Shown here piece after piece: positions 48,330 to 55,946 of a stretch of DNA of 64,000 bases (within the stretch, counting starts at the first letter, position 1; every line of letters begins with the position of its first letter). The position numbers and the translations under genes were made by a program. The stretch covers positions 1,696,501 to 1,760,500 of the forward strand of contig NZ_WOXS01000002.1 of the NCBI RefSeq assembly GCF_009852415.1, in the 5' to 3' direction. This stretch comes from Streptomyces sp. Tu 3180. GTDB lineage: Bacteria; Actinomycetota; Actinomycetes; Streptomycetales; Streptomycetaceae. The notes below the pieces were generated by a model. It searched no databases. It was given only the letters and a program-made list of their open reading frames with translations, and was not told where the DNA came from.

Positions 48330-48358
48330 AAGTTACGGAGGGCCCACGGGCACGTCAA
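48330..48358 (-). promoter_or_regulatory. Promoter of the sugar-uptake operon
   Basis: On the minus strand, TTGACG (48358-48353) and TAACTT (48335-48330) are spaced by 17 nt, a good match to a principal-sigma promoter. Transcription would begin near 48323, directly at the first operator. Confidence 0.7.
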
Positions 48359-48671
48359 TGATTCGGACAGGAATTGATGGCCGCCCGGACCGCACGAGGA
48401 CGGCGGCCTTCTCGGGCACGCGTCCGCGCGTGATGCCGAACGCGCAGGTGGACGCCTTGCGGCCGACCGGCCGAACACCGGCGGACCGCGGGGAGGGGGC
48501 GGCGCGGAAGGTCACGGTTGGATGAAGACGACCGGAAGCGGAACGGGCCGGCCGTCACACGAACCGCGGCCGGGACCGGCGCACGGGCGCCCGGGGAAGG
48601 GGGACACGGGCGACGCGGGCGCCCGGTACGGAGGGGGTGCGGGAGGAGCGGATCCCCCGCCCCCCACACAC
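48359..48671. other. Intergenic region without a gene
   Basis: I see no convincing gene between the operon promoter and the tRNA terminator. Two ~60-codon open frames (48333-48515 minus and 48518-48700 plus) lack ribosome-binding sites and recognisable sequence. The stretch is GC-rich and Gly/Arg-coding by composition. Confidence 0.5.
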
Positions 48672-48718
48672 ATCACGGCGGCCCGGCTCACGATGTGTGA
48701 GCCGGGCCGCCGTGTGAT
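48672..48718 (-). terminator. Terminator downstream of tRNA-Val
   Basis: A ~20-bp stem (48672-48691 with 48697-48718, one small bulge) closes a GATGT loop. It begins 5 bp past the tRNA 3' end on the minus strand. Confidence 0.75.
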
Positions 48719-48722
48719 CCGG

Positions 48723-48794
48723 TGGGCGATACTGGGTTCGAACCAGTGACCTCTTCGGTGTGAACGAAGCGCTCTCCCACTGAGCTAATCGCCC
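48723..48794 (-). tRNA. tRNA-Val (CAC), second copy
   Basis: 72 nt, base-for-base the same as the tRNA at 41045-41116. The anticodon loop TTCACAC gives CAC, the acceptor stem is GGGCGAT/ATCGCCC and CCA is not encoded. The two copies bracket the sugar-uptake operon in the same orientation. Confidence 0.96.
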
Positions 48795-48873
48795 GGGTGC
48801 AGGAAGAACATTACCCCATGTCAGGGGGTGCCCGTGACCAGCGGGAGCCGGACCGCCGCACCCCCGCCGGGGA

Positions 48874-49332
48874 TCACTGGTCCTCGATCTTCCAGGGCAT
48901 CTGGAGGCCGAACTTCCACAGGTAGACGCCGGCCAGCCCGGCCACGATCACCACACCGACCGTGGTCAGGATGATGTTCCGGCGCCGCACCTTGGGATCG
49001 AGCGCGCGCTGCGCCGCCTCGGTGACCTTGCGCTTGGTCCACCGGAGGACCAGCTGGGCCCAGACGAACTCGGTCGCCCAGATCGCCATGCCACCGAAGA
49101 TCACCACCCAGCCCGGCCCGGGCAGCACCAGCATCGCGGCGCCGGCCGCCACGACCGCCAGGCCCACGATGAAGACGCCCACCTGCCAGCTCAGGTGCAG
49201 GACGCGACGCGCCTTGATGAATTCCGGCGCCCGCGAGCCGAGACCTCGCGCCTCGTCCCGGCTCTCGTCCGATGCCGTCGCCCCGCGAGCCGCCACGACG
49301 GCCTCGCCGGGCTTGCCAGTCCCCGTGTTCAT
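48874..49332 (-). CDS. TIGR02611 family (PGPGW) membrane protein
   Basis: A 152-aa protein with three membrane helices. The first two flank the hallmark LVLPGPGWVVIFGGMAIWA, and the last is TTVGVVIVAGLAGVYLW. The charged N-terminus (~35 aa) includes repeated acidic and Arg residues. The function is unknown. It lies next to and divergent from ssgB, an arrangement I recall as conserved in Streptomyces. Confidence 0.9.
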   Translation of the reverse strand: MNTGTGKPGEAVVAARGATASDESRDEARGLGSRAPEFIKARRVLHLSWQVGVFIVGLAVVAAGAAMLVLPGPGWVVIFGGMAIWATEFVWAQLVLRWTKRKVTEAAQRALDPKVRRRNIILTTVGVVIVAGLAGVYLWKFGLQMPWKIEDQ

Positions 49333-49407
49333 ACAGCCAAACCCTACCTGAGCGAATCACATCACCGGAATGGGCGCACGCCGCGAACGATCTTTCGGCC
49401 GGAAGAG

Positions 49408-49415
49408 TTACGTAA
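49408..49415. promoter_or_regulatory. TTACGTAA palindrome in the ssgB upstream region
   Basis: A perfect AT-rich 8-bp palindrome stands out in the GC-rich intergenic region between the TIGR02611 gene and ssgB. A GTTTAC follows 23 bp later. It may be a regulator site. From the literature I recall ssgB transcription depending on the stress sigma factor SigH, but I could not place that promoter with confidence. Confidence 0.3.
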
Positions 49416-49523
49416 ACACACGCAAAACACTCAGAGGGGTTTACAACGGCACCGTAGGTGGCATGTCGATTTCGCCGACGTGCGAATCCCCGAGCGCACA
49501 CTGAGCGAAAGGCCCTGGCGCTT

Positions 49524-49937
49524 ATGAACACCACGGTCAGCTGCGAGCTGCACCTGCGCCTCGTTGTGTCGAGCGAGTCCTCCCTGCCTGTCCCCGCAGG
49601 CCTGCGGTACGACACGGCCGACCCCTACGCCGTGCACGCCACCTTCCACACCGGAGCCGAGGAGACCGTCGAGTGGGTGTTCGCCCGCGACCTCCTCGCC
49701 GAGGGGCTTCACCGTCCCACCGGCACCGGCGACGTCCGCGTCTGGCCGTCGCGCAGCCACGGTCAGGGCGTCGTCTGCATCGCCCTGAGCTCCCCGGAGG
49801 GAGAGGCCCTGCTCGAGGCCCCGGCACGGGCTCTGGAGTCCTTCCTGAAGCGCACCGACGCCGCCGTGCCCCCCGGCACGGAACACCGGCACTTCGATCT
49901 CGACCAGGAGCTCTCGCACATCCTGGCGGAAAGCTAG
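49524..49937 (+). CDS. ssgB: Sporulation-specific cell division protein SsgB
   Basis: A 137-aa SALP-family protein. In Streptomyces, SsgB recruits FtsZ and positions sporulation septa in aerial hyphae, with SsgA. The sequence NTTVSCELHLRLVVSSESS, then YDTADPYAVHATFHTGAEE and VEWVFARDLLAEGLHRP, is the highly conserved SsgB pattern, and the length is exact. AAAGG precedes the ATG at 49524. It is monocistronic with a terminator downstream. Confidence 0.96.
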   Translation: MNTTVSCELHLRLVVSSESSLPVPAGLRYDTADPYAVHATFHTGAEETVEWVFARDLLAEGLHRPTGTGDVRVWPSRSHGQGVVCIALSSPEGEALLEAPARALESFLKRTDAAVPPGTEHRHFDLDQELSHILAES

Positions 49938-50025
49938 GCGAGACTCACCAAGCCGCCCGGCGCCGTCGACTCGGGGAGACGGCTCGGGCCCGGACCGTCG
50001 CATCACGGACAACCGCATACGGCAT

Positions 50026-50072
50026 ACACCGGCGCCGACGCCGCGGAGCACCACCGCGGGCGGCGCCGGTGT
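50026..50072 (+). terminator. Two-stem terminator after ssgB
   Basis: The outer arms ACACCGGCGCC (50026-50036) and GGCGCCGGTGT (50062-50072) enclose a second stem, CCGCGG (50041-50046) with CCGCGG (50054-50059). It lies 89 bp past the ssgB stop. Confidence 0.65.
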
Positions 50073-50251
50073 GCTGTGTGCCGCCATGACCGGCCGCATG
50101 CGACACGTGACCGTCCGGGAACGCTCGAAGGCCGTCCGGCGTTGTATTCGAAGCCATGTGCGGAACGGGAGCGGTGCGGTGCTCGCCGGAGCCACTACCA
50201 TCGGCCAGCATCGACGGGCGCCCGCCCGACCCCCAGGCCAGGGAGCGAATC

Positions 50252-50812
50252 GTGCTGATCACCCACGACACCCGGTGCGCGCTGGACACCGTGGTGGATC
50301 TGGTGAACACCGCGCCGGAGGACGACTCGACACCGGACGGACTGCCGGACGTCGCGGCTCTCGAGGTCTTCGTGCGGGAGCACGAAGTCAGCGAGGTCGG
50401 AGTGCTCACGGAGTTCGACCTGGCCGCGGTGCGCAAGATCCGCGGACGGTTCGCGGCGGTGTTCGCCGCTCCCGACGCCCGCAGCGCCGCCGGACTGATC
50501 AACGAACTGATCGCGGCCGCGGGCACCACCCCCCGGCTCACGGACCACGACGGCTACGACTGGCACGTGCACTACTTCGCGCCCGGTGCCTCCGTCGCCG
50601 ACCACCTGGCCGCGGACTGCGGGATGGCACTGGCGTTCTTCGTGGTCGCGGGCGAGCAGGAGCGCCTGCGGCGCTGCGAGGCCCCGGACTGCCGGCACGC
50701 CTTCGTCGACCTCTCCCGCAACCGCTCGCGCCGCTACTGCGACAGCCGCACCTGCGGCAACCGCCTGCACGTCGCCGCGTACCGGGCGCGGCGCAAGGAG
50801 GCGGCGGGCTGA
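50252..50812 (+). CDS. CGNR zinc-finger / ABATE-domain protein
   Basis: A 186-aa protein. Residues ~1-130 form an ABATE (stress-related) domain (TVVDLVNTA...GLINELIAAAGTTPRL). The C-terminal CGNR zinc finger has four cysteines (CEAPDCRHAF ... YCDSRTCGNR) followed by a basic helix (AAYRARRKEAAG). Such proteins are predicted transcription regulators. The GTG at 50252 follows GGGAGCG; the frame is open to 50156. Confidence 0.9.
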   Translation: MLITHDTRCALDTVVDLVNTAPEDDSTPDGLPDVAALEVFVREHEVSEVGVLTEFDLAAVRKIRGRFAAVFAAPDARSAAGLINELIAAAGTTPRLTDHDGYDWHVHYFAPGASVADHLAADCGMALAFFVVAGEQERLRRCEAPDCRHAFVDLSRNRSRRYCDSRTCGNRLHVAAYRARRKEAAG

Positions 50813-50931
50813 CCGCCGGCGGCCCGGCGGGGTCCGGCGCGCAGGGAGGCCGGGGAGAGGAACCCCCCGGTGCTTCTCGAGCACGTGCCGACGCGGTCCC
50901 GACGGGTGACGCCGGGTACCACGGGTACGGT

Positions 50932-51084
50932 TCACAGCCACAGCAGGTCGTGCAGGGCGGCCGTGAGCAGCAGACACCCGATCACCGCAAGGAAGATCAT
51001 CAGCGGTGGCTGGGAAAGGGCGAAAAGGCATCCGCGCGGCTCGTCCTGGGGCGGCGCGGCATCGCTCTGTGTCGTGTCCAGCAT
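50932..51084 (-). CDS. Small membrane protein (50 aa)
   Basis: A 50-aa protein with a polar N-terminus (LDTTQSDAAPPQDEPRG) and one C-terminal hydrophobic helix (PPLMIFLAVIGCLLLTAALHDLLWL). No family is recognised. Codon usage and the clean membrane segment favour a real gene. The ATG at 51084 is chosen, with ATG 51105 and GTG 51114 as alternatives. None has a strong ribosome-binding site. Confidence 0.55.
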   Translation of the reverse strand: MLDTTQSDAAPPQDEPRGCLFALSQPPLMIFLAVIGCLLLTAALHDLLWL

Positions 51085-51258
51085 CTCGCGGCGATGATGA
51101 CGCATCGGGAGCACCGGACGCGATCAAGACGCACGGAGTGAACGCGGGTTCGCCGATTCCGTGATCTACGGTTCGGGTTGTGATCGTTTCCGGACGTCGC
51201 GGGATCTTCTATGACGTTTCAGCCCGCTTGCGTCCCTCACCCGCGGTGCGGCCCACCG

Positions 51259-51696
51259 TCATATGCCGTGCTTCTTGAGAATGGCCTCGATGTCGCTGAA
51301 GTCGTCGTCGCCCCGGGAGGCGGGCGCCGGCCGGGCCGCCGGGCGGGAGCCCTGGCCCAGGGAGGGCGCCGAGGCCGCCGGGGCCACCGCCTCCGGCCGT
51401 GCCGCCGCCCGGGCCGCCTTGCGCTCCCCGCGCGTGCCGCCGCGCCGGCGCTCCACGGCGCGCGTGGTCGCGAACAGCACCCAGGACAGCCCCAGCAGGC
51501 CGAAGCCCGCCCAGGCCGTCGGGCTGAAGGCGGTGCCGGCCAGCCAGTCGACGACGCCGGTCATCACCAGCGCGACGGGGACGAGCGAGTAGGCGGCGAC
51601 GCGGGCCGCGGCGAGGAAACGCCTGCGGTAGGCCGTGACCACCGCGATGCCCAGGCCTGCCGCGGAGACGGCGGAGCAGACGGTCTCGGCAATCAT
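51259..51696 (-). CDS. Two-helix membrane protein of unknown function
   Basis: A 145-aa protein with three hydrophobic stretches (ETVCSAVSAAGLGIAVVTAY; VAAYSLVPVALVMTGVVDWLA; WAGFGLLGLSWVLFATTRAV). A basic Ala/Pro/Arg-rich linker follows, and a conserved-looking end, DDDFSDIEAILKKHGI, resembles a short interaction helix. The ATG at 51696 has a strong GGAGGACC site. No family is known to me. Confidence 0.82.
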   Translation of the reverse strand: MIAETVCSAVSAAGLGIAVVTAYRRRFLAAARVAAYSLVPVALVMTGVVDWLAGTAFSPTAWAGFGLLGLSWVLFATTRAVERRRGGTRGERKAARAAARPEAVAPAASAPSLGQGSRPAARPAPASRGDDDFSDIEAILKKHGI

Positions 51697-51924
51697 CCGG
51701 TCCTCCAGGCGGCGTGCGGTCGCAACGGGTGCTTCGTCCCTTCCATCCTGCACCCGCCCGACCCCGCCGGGCCATGTTCCGGCCGGACATCAGGGACATC
51801 TCCGGGTCGGCTCCTCCGCAGGTGCCGGTGCCGGCCGACCGGACCGGGAGCGGTTTCCGGGGGTTCCGCGGACCGCGCGAGGTCCGGTTGGGTGGTCCCG
51901 GGGCGGGACTGGGAGACTGGGGCC

Positions 51925-52449
51925 ATGAGCGACTCCTCCCCCGACCGTCCCGCCGCCCCCGTCCTCGACGTGTGGTGCGAGCTCCAGTGCCCGGACTGCC
52001 GCAGCGCCCTCGACGACCTCCGTGCCCTGCGCGCCCGTTACGGGGACCGTCTGGAGCTGCGGCTGCGGCACTTCCCGCTGGAGAAGCACAAGCACTCCTT
52101 CGCCGCCGCCCAGGCCGCCGAGGAGGCGCTGGAGCAGGGGCGGGGCTGGCCCTACGTCGAGGCGGTGCTGGACCGGGTCGAGGAGCTGGACCGCCGGGGA
52201 GAGCCGTTCCTGGTCGAGGTCGCCCGGGAACTCGGACTCGACGCCGAGGAGTTCGACACCGCGCTGATCGACGGCCGGCACATCCTGATCGTGGACGCGG
52301 ACCAGGCCGAGGGCAAGGCGATCGGGGTGACGGGCACCCCGACCTACGTCATCGGCGGTGAGCGCCTCGACGGCGGCAAGAGCCAGGAGGGCCTGCGCGA
52401 ACGCGTCGAGGAGATCGCGGACCGGCTGCTGGCCGGGCAGGAGGGGTGA
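51925..52449 (+). CDS. DsbA-like thioredoxin-fold protein
   Basis: A 174-aa DsbA/FrnE-type protein with a CPDC redox motif (C22, C25) in the position of the thioredoxin CxxC. An inserted helical domain and the cis-Pro loop GTPTYVIGG are present. No signal peptide is visible, so it should be cytosolic, unlike partners of the VKOR protein. The ATG at 51925 has GGGAG upstream. Confidence 0.9.
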   Translation: MSDSSPDRPAAPVLDVWCELQCPDCRSALDDLRALRARYGDRLELRLRHFPLEKHKHSFAAAQAAEEALEQGRGWPYVEAVLDRVEELDRRGEPFLVEVARELGLDAEEFDTALIDGRHILIVDADQAEGKAIGVTGTPTYVIGGERLDGGKSQEGLRERVEEIADRLLAGQEG

Positions 52450-52504
52450 CCCGGGAACCCCACGGGCGGCCGGGGCCCCTCCGGCGGATCACGCCGGCCG
52501 GGCC

Positions 52505-53329
52505 CTAGAGCAACGGCTTGTACATCTCGTACCGGGTCGTCGCGTAGCCGAGCGACGCGTAGAGCCGCTCGGCCGGCGTGTTGCCCGCGAAGACGTTGAG
52601 ACCGAGGATCCGTCTGCCCGCGGCGACCGACTGGGCCTCGGCGAGCAGCATGAGGGAGCGGCCGTGGCCCCGGCCGCGGTGGGCGGCGTCGGCCTCGACG
52701 TCGAAGACGTGGGCGCGCTCCCCGCGCACCGAGAGCCACAGGGTGCCCACGGGCGTGCCCTCGTGTTCCAGAACGCTGAAGAGCATGCCCTCGGTGCCGC
52801 GGCCCTCGGGCAGCAGGGCGGCGTGGTCCTTCCGCGCCTTGGCCCGTGCCTCGGCCTCCGGGACCCCGCGCTCGATCCAGTCCCGCGCGTAGCTCTCCTC
52901 GCTCCTGGCCTCCCACGGCCCGAACTCGGCCTCGGTCATCGGCCGGGCCCTGCTCCCCTCCGGAAGCACGGGCGGGACGTCCCCGAGGCTCTTCTCCATG
53001 TTCCGGTTGCGCACGACGTAACCGAGCGCCGTGGCCAGGCGGAGGGCCGGTACGGCGTCGGCGGGGACGGTCGCCTCGATACGGCGGCAGCCCCAGCCGC
53101 GCACCACCTCCTCCGCCGCGAGCGCGGCCACGGTGCCCCGGCCGCGCCGGCGGTCCGGTTCCTCGACGCGCAGGTGCAGGATCCGGGCCACCGCGTCGCC
53201 GAAGACGGGGTGGGTGCCGAGGTGGATCTCCCCGACGGGACGGCTGTTGACGCACACCCGGTAGCGGCGCGAGCGCGTGCCGTCGGGATTCTGCTGAAGC
53301 GGCTCGGCCGGCCGCAGGGTCGTGGTCAT
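52505..53329 (-). CDS. Tandem GNAT acetyltransferase
   Basis: A 274-aa protein with two GNAT folds. The first (residues ~20-110) has RGRGTVAALAAEEV and ATALGYVVRNR. The second (~125-274) has the acetyl-CoA loop RGRGHGRSLMLLAEA and LGLNVFAGNTPAERLYASLGY. The second copy keeps the better consensus and is probably the active one. The ATG at 53329 is preceded by an in-frame GTG at 53332. It lies 51 bp after the pabC-like gene. Confidence 0.88.
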   Translation of the reverse strand: MTTTLRPAEPLQQNPDGTRSRRYRVCVNSRPVGEIHLGTHPVFGDAVARILHLRVEEPDRRRGRGTVAALAAEEVVRGWGCRRIEATVPADAVPALRLATALGYVVRNRNMEKSLGDVPPVLPEGSRARPMTEAEFGPWEARSEESYARDWIERGVPEAEARAKARKDHAALLPEGRGTEGMLFSVLEHEGTPVGTLWLSVRGERAHVFDVEADAAHRGRGHGRSLMLLAEAQSVAAGRRILGLNVFAGNTPAERLYASLGYATTRYEMYKPLL

Positions 53330-53380
53330 CACGGGTGTTCTACCCGCTGCCGCGCCCGGATCAGCCGGACATCCGGACCG

Positions 53381-54202
53381 TCACGGATCGAGGTCGGTGC
53401 CCGAGCGCTCGTCGAAGATCCGCATGGCCTTGGCGGTCACCGGACCCGGGGCGCCGGGCAGTTCGCGGTCATCGACGCGGTGCACGGCCTGCACGTCGCG
53501 CAGGGTGGAGGTGAGGAAGACCTCCTCGGCCCGCTGGAGGACGTCCATCGGCAGGTCGGTCTCCCGGGCGCCGGTCCACTCGACGGCCAGGGCGCGGGTG
53601 ATGCCCGCGAGGCAGCCGGAGGCGAGCGGCGGGGTGTGGATCTCGCCGTCGAGGACGACGAAGACGTTGGACCCGGTGCCCTCGCAGAGCTGTCCGACGG
53701 TGTTGCCGAACAGCGCCTCGGAGGCGCCCTGTTCGCGGGCGCGGGCGAGGGCGACGACGTTCTCGGCGTACGAGGTGGTCTTCAGGCCGGTGAGCGCGCC
53801 GCGTTCGTTGCGGGTCCAGGGGACGGTGACGACGGCGGTGGAGTCGGGGCGGCGGGTGGTCTCGCCGAGCGCGACGACGAGGGTGGTGCCGTGCTCACCG
53901 CGGTCGGAGCCGAGGGGGCCGTGGCCGCCCGTGTAGGTGATGCGCAGCCGGCCGAGCGGCATCGGGTTGGCCTCGAGGACGGCGGCGCAGGCGCGGCGGA
54001 CCTCGTCCAGGTCGGGGTCGGGCAGCCCGAGCCCCCGGGCGGACCGGGTCAGCCGGTCGAGATGCCGGGTGAGCGCGAACGGACGGCCGTCCACGGCCTT
54101 CACCGTCTCGAAGATGCCGTCGCCCACGGTCAGTCCGTGGTCGAGGACGGAGACGCGGGCGGATTCGGCGTCCTGCAGCCCGCCGTCGAGCCAGATCTGC
54201 AC
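53381..54202 (-). CDS. pabC: Class IV aminotransferase, probable aminodeoxychorismate lyase
   Basis: A 273-aa fold-type IV PLP enzyme. The PLP lysine lies in GLKTTSYAENV, and the phosphate and carboxylate sites in CEGTGSNVFVV and TSTLRDVQAV. Pairing with a pabB-like gene 3 bp upstream suggests aminodeoxychorismate lyase, the last step of p-aminobenzoate synthesis. A branched-chain or D-amino acid aminotransferase cannot be excluded. Confidence 0.82.
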   Translation of the reverse strand: MQIWLDGGLQDAESARVSVLDHGLTVGDGIFETVKAVDGRPFALTRHLDRLTRSARGLGLPDPDLDEVRRACAAVLEANPMPLGRLRITYTGGHGPLGSDRGEHGTTLVVALGETTRRPDSTAVVTVPWTRNERGALTGLKTTSYAENVVALARAREQGASEALFGNTVGQLCEGTGSNVFVVLDGEIHTPPLASGCLAGITRALAVEWTGARETDLPMDVLQRAEEVFLTSTLRDVQAVHRVDDRELPGAPGPVTAKAMRIFDERSGTDLDP

Positions 54203-54205
54203 CTT

Positions 54206-55249
54206 TTAGATCCCTTCACTCACCTCGTACGTTCCCGACGCTACCGCGAGCAGCCGGGAGGCCTTCAGTTCGGTCTCCCGCCACTCCCCCTCGGGGTCGG
54301 AGCCCCAGGTGATCCCGGCGCCGGTGCCGAACCGCAGGACGGCGCCACCGGCGTCCCGGTCGATCCAGAAGGTGCGGATGCCCACCGCCAGCTCACCGGT
54401 GCCGCGGTCGGCGTCGACCCAGCCGACGCCCCCGCAGTAGGGGCCGCGGGGCGCCGTCTCCAGCGCGTCGATGATCCGCAGGGCGCTCGACTTGGGCGCG
54501 CCGGTGACGGAGCCGGGCGGGAAGGCCGCGTCGAACAGCTCCGGCCAGCCGGCCCCGGGACGCAGCTCGCCCCGCACCGTCGACACGAGGTGGACCAGTC
54601 CCGGGTGCTTCTCGACGGCGCACAGGTCCGGCACCGTCACGGTGCCGGTGGCGCAGACCCGCCCGATGTCGTTGCGGACCAGGTCGACGATCATGACGTT
54701 CTCGGCGTAGTCCTTCTCCAGGAGGTCCGCCTCGGTACGCCCGGTGCCCTTGATCGGCCCGGACTCCACGGTCCGTCCGTCGCGGCGCAGGAACAGCTCG
54801 GGCGACGCGGTGGCGATCTCCACCCCGTGCCCGGGCAGACGAATCGTTCCTGCGTAGGGCGCCGGGTTGCCCCGGGCCAGCAGGGCCGTGAGGGCGTCCA
54901 CGTCGGCGCCGGACGGCACGGGCGCGGACAGCACGCGGCAGAGGTTCGCCTGGTAGACCTCGCCGGCGGCGATGTGCTCGCGGATGCGGCGGACGGCCGC
55001 CGTGTACGCGTCACGGTCCAGTGAGGACGTCCAGCCGGCGACGCCCGGCCCCCGCCAGGCGCCCGGCACGGGCGTCGGCACCGGCTGCTCCCGGACGTCC
55101 CGGAAGCGGGCACAGGTCAGACGGCCCTCGAAGTCGGCGGCGACGGCCCAGAACCCGGTGGAGTCCAGGGCCGCGGGGTCGTCGGTGACGTCGAGGAGTC
55201 CGGTGGCGACGCGGTTGCCGAAGCGGGCGAGAGGGGGCAGGTCAGACAC
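54206..55249 (-). CDS. pabB: Chorismate-binding enzyme, aminodeoxychorismate synthase component I-like
   Basis: A 347-aa chorismate-utilising domain, shorter than E. coli PabB (~450) because the N-terminal subdomain is reduced. Signatures are AGEVYQANLCR, ESGPIKGTGRT (the lysine-containing PIKGT favours PabB over anthranilate synthase), DLVRNDIGRVC, EKHPGLVHLVSTV and FPPGSVTGAPK. No PabA-type glutaminase is nearby, so the amidotransferase must come from elsewhere. The GTG start is at 55249. Confidence 0.85.
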   Translation of the reverse strand: MSDLPPLARFGNRVATGLLDVTDDPAALDSTGFWAVAADFEGRLTCARFRDVREQPVPTPVPGAWRGPGVAGWTSSLDRDAYTAAVRRIREHIAAGEVYQANLCRVLSAPVPSGADVDALTALLARGNPAPYAGTIRLPGHGVEIATASPELFLRRDGRTVESGPIKGTGRTEADLLEKDYAENVMIVDLVRNDIGRVCATGTVTVPDLCAVEKHPGLVHLVSTVRGELRPGAGWPELFDAAFPPGSVTGAPKSSALRIIDALETAPRGPYCGGVGWVDADRGTGELAVGIRTFWIDRDAGGAVLRFGTGAGITWGSDPEGEWRETELKASRLLAVASGTYEVSEGI

Positions 55250-55357
55250 GCGACGAGTGTATGACCGGTGCCCTTCGGGTGACCTGGCCGTGTCCGCCGC
55301 GGCACCCCGGCGACGCCCGTGAACAGGCGCAACGCAGCACGCTGCACAAACGCGTTT

Positions 55358-55385
55358 TTGTACTGGCCCCGGAATCCGCTAGAGT
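55358..55385 (+). promoter_or_regulatory. Promoter of the five-tRNA array
   Basis: TTGTAC (55358-55363) and TAGAGT (55380-55385), 16 nt apart, resemble a principal-sigma promoter. The -35 follows a T-run unusual in this DNA. Transcription would begin about 35 bp before tRNA-Gly. Confidence 0.7.
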
Positions 55386-55426
55386 TCAACTCGTCGCCGG
55401 GAAGCGCAAGCCGACCGAAACGACAG

Positions 55427-55499
55427 GCGGACGTAGCTCAGTTGGTAGAGCGCAACCTTGCCAAGGTTGAGGTCGCGAGTTCGAGCCTCGTCGTCCGCT
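55427..55499 (+). tRNA. tRNA-Gly (GCC)
   Basis: 73 nt. The acceptor stem is GCGGACG/CGTCCGC with discriminator T. The anticodon loop TTGCCAA gives GCC (codon GGC), and the T-arm contains GAGTTCGAGCCTC. CCA is not encoded. First gene of the array. Confidence 0.97.
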
Positions 55500-55536
55500 C
55501 GAAGGAAGAGGGGGCTTCCCGGTCCCCTACACTCCT

Positions 55537-55610
55537 GGTGGAGTGGCCGAGAGGCGAGGCAACGGCCTGCAAAGCCGTCTACACGGGTTCAAATCCCGTC
55601 TCCACCTCCA
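55537..55610 (+). tRNA. tRNA-Cys (GCA)
   Basis: 74 nt including an encoded CCA (55608-55610). The acceptor stem is GGTGGAG/CTCCACC, the anticodon loop CTGCAAA gives GCA, and the T-arm is GGGTTCAAATCCC. It is the only tRNA of the array with genomic CCA. Confidence 0.97.
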
Positions 55611-55611
55611 A

Positions 55612-55683
55612 GGACGATTAGCTCAGCGGGAGAGCGCTTCCCTGACACGGAAGAGGTCACTGGTTCAATCCCAGTATCGTCCA
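55612..55683 (+). tRNA. tRNA-Val (GAC), copy 1
   Basis: 72 nt. The acceptor stem is GGACGAT/ATCGTCC with discriminator A. The anticodon loop CTGACAC gives GAC (codon GTC). The T-arm is CTGGTTCAATCCCAG. It begins 1 bp after the encoded CCA of tRNA-Cys. Confidence 0.97.
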
Positions 55684-55702
55684 CTGGATCTTCGGATCCC
55701 CC

Positions 55703-55774
55703 GCGCGATTAGCTCAGCGGGAGAGCGCTTCCCTGACACGGAAGAGGTCACTGGTTCAATCCCAGTATCGCGCA
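55703..55774 (+). tRNA. tRNA-Val (GAC), copy 2 with swapped acceptor pairs
   Basis: 72 nt with the same body as copies 1 and 3, but the acceptor stem is GCGCGAT/ATCGCGC. Positions 2-3 and 70-71 have changed together, so pairing is kept. Confidence 0.96.
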
Positions 55775-55817
55775 CGCAGTGCCCACGGTCCGCTCCCCGG
55801 AGTGACCGCGGTCCCGA

Positions 55818-55889
55818 GGACGATTAGCTCAGCGGGAGAGCGCTTCCCTGACACGGAAGAGGTCACTGGTTCAATCCCAGTATCGTCCA
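55818..55889 (+). tRNA. tRNA-Val (GAC), copy 3
   Basis: 72 nt, identical to copy 1 (acceptor GGACGAT/ATCGTCC, anticodon GAC). Last gene of the array, followed at once by a strong terminator. Confidence 0.97.
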
Positions 55890-55895
55890 CATCAC

Positions 55896-55933
55896 ACCGA
55901 GCCCCCGGCCGCCGCAGCGGCCGGGGGCTCGGT
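55896..55933. terminator. Two-way terminator between the tRNA array and the zf-TFIIB gene
   Basis: A 17-bp perfect stem (55896-55912 with 55917-55933) closes a CGCA loop. It is 6 bp past the last tRNA and 13 bp past the convergent gene's stop codon. Confidence 0.85.
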
Positions 55934-55946
55934 CGTCTCCGGGACC

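Noticed and set aside
55612..55889. tRNA-Val triplicate as a phage or island attachment site
   Set aside because: No integrase or element genes and no partial tRNA repeat at a second boundary. Simple tandem duplication explains it.
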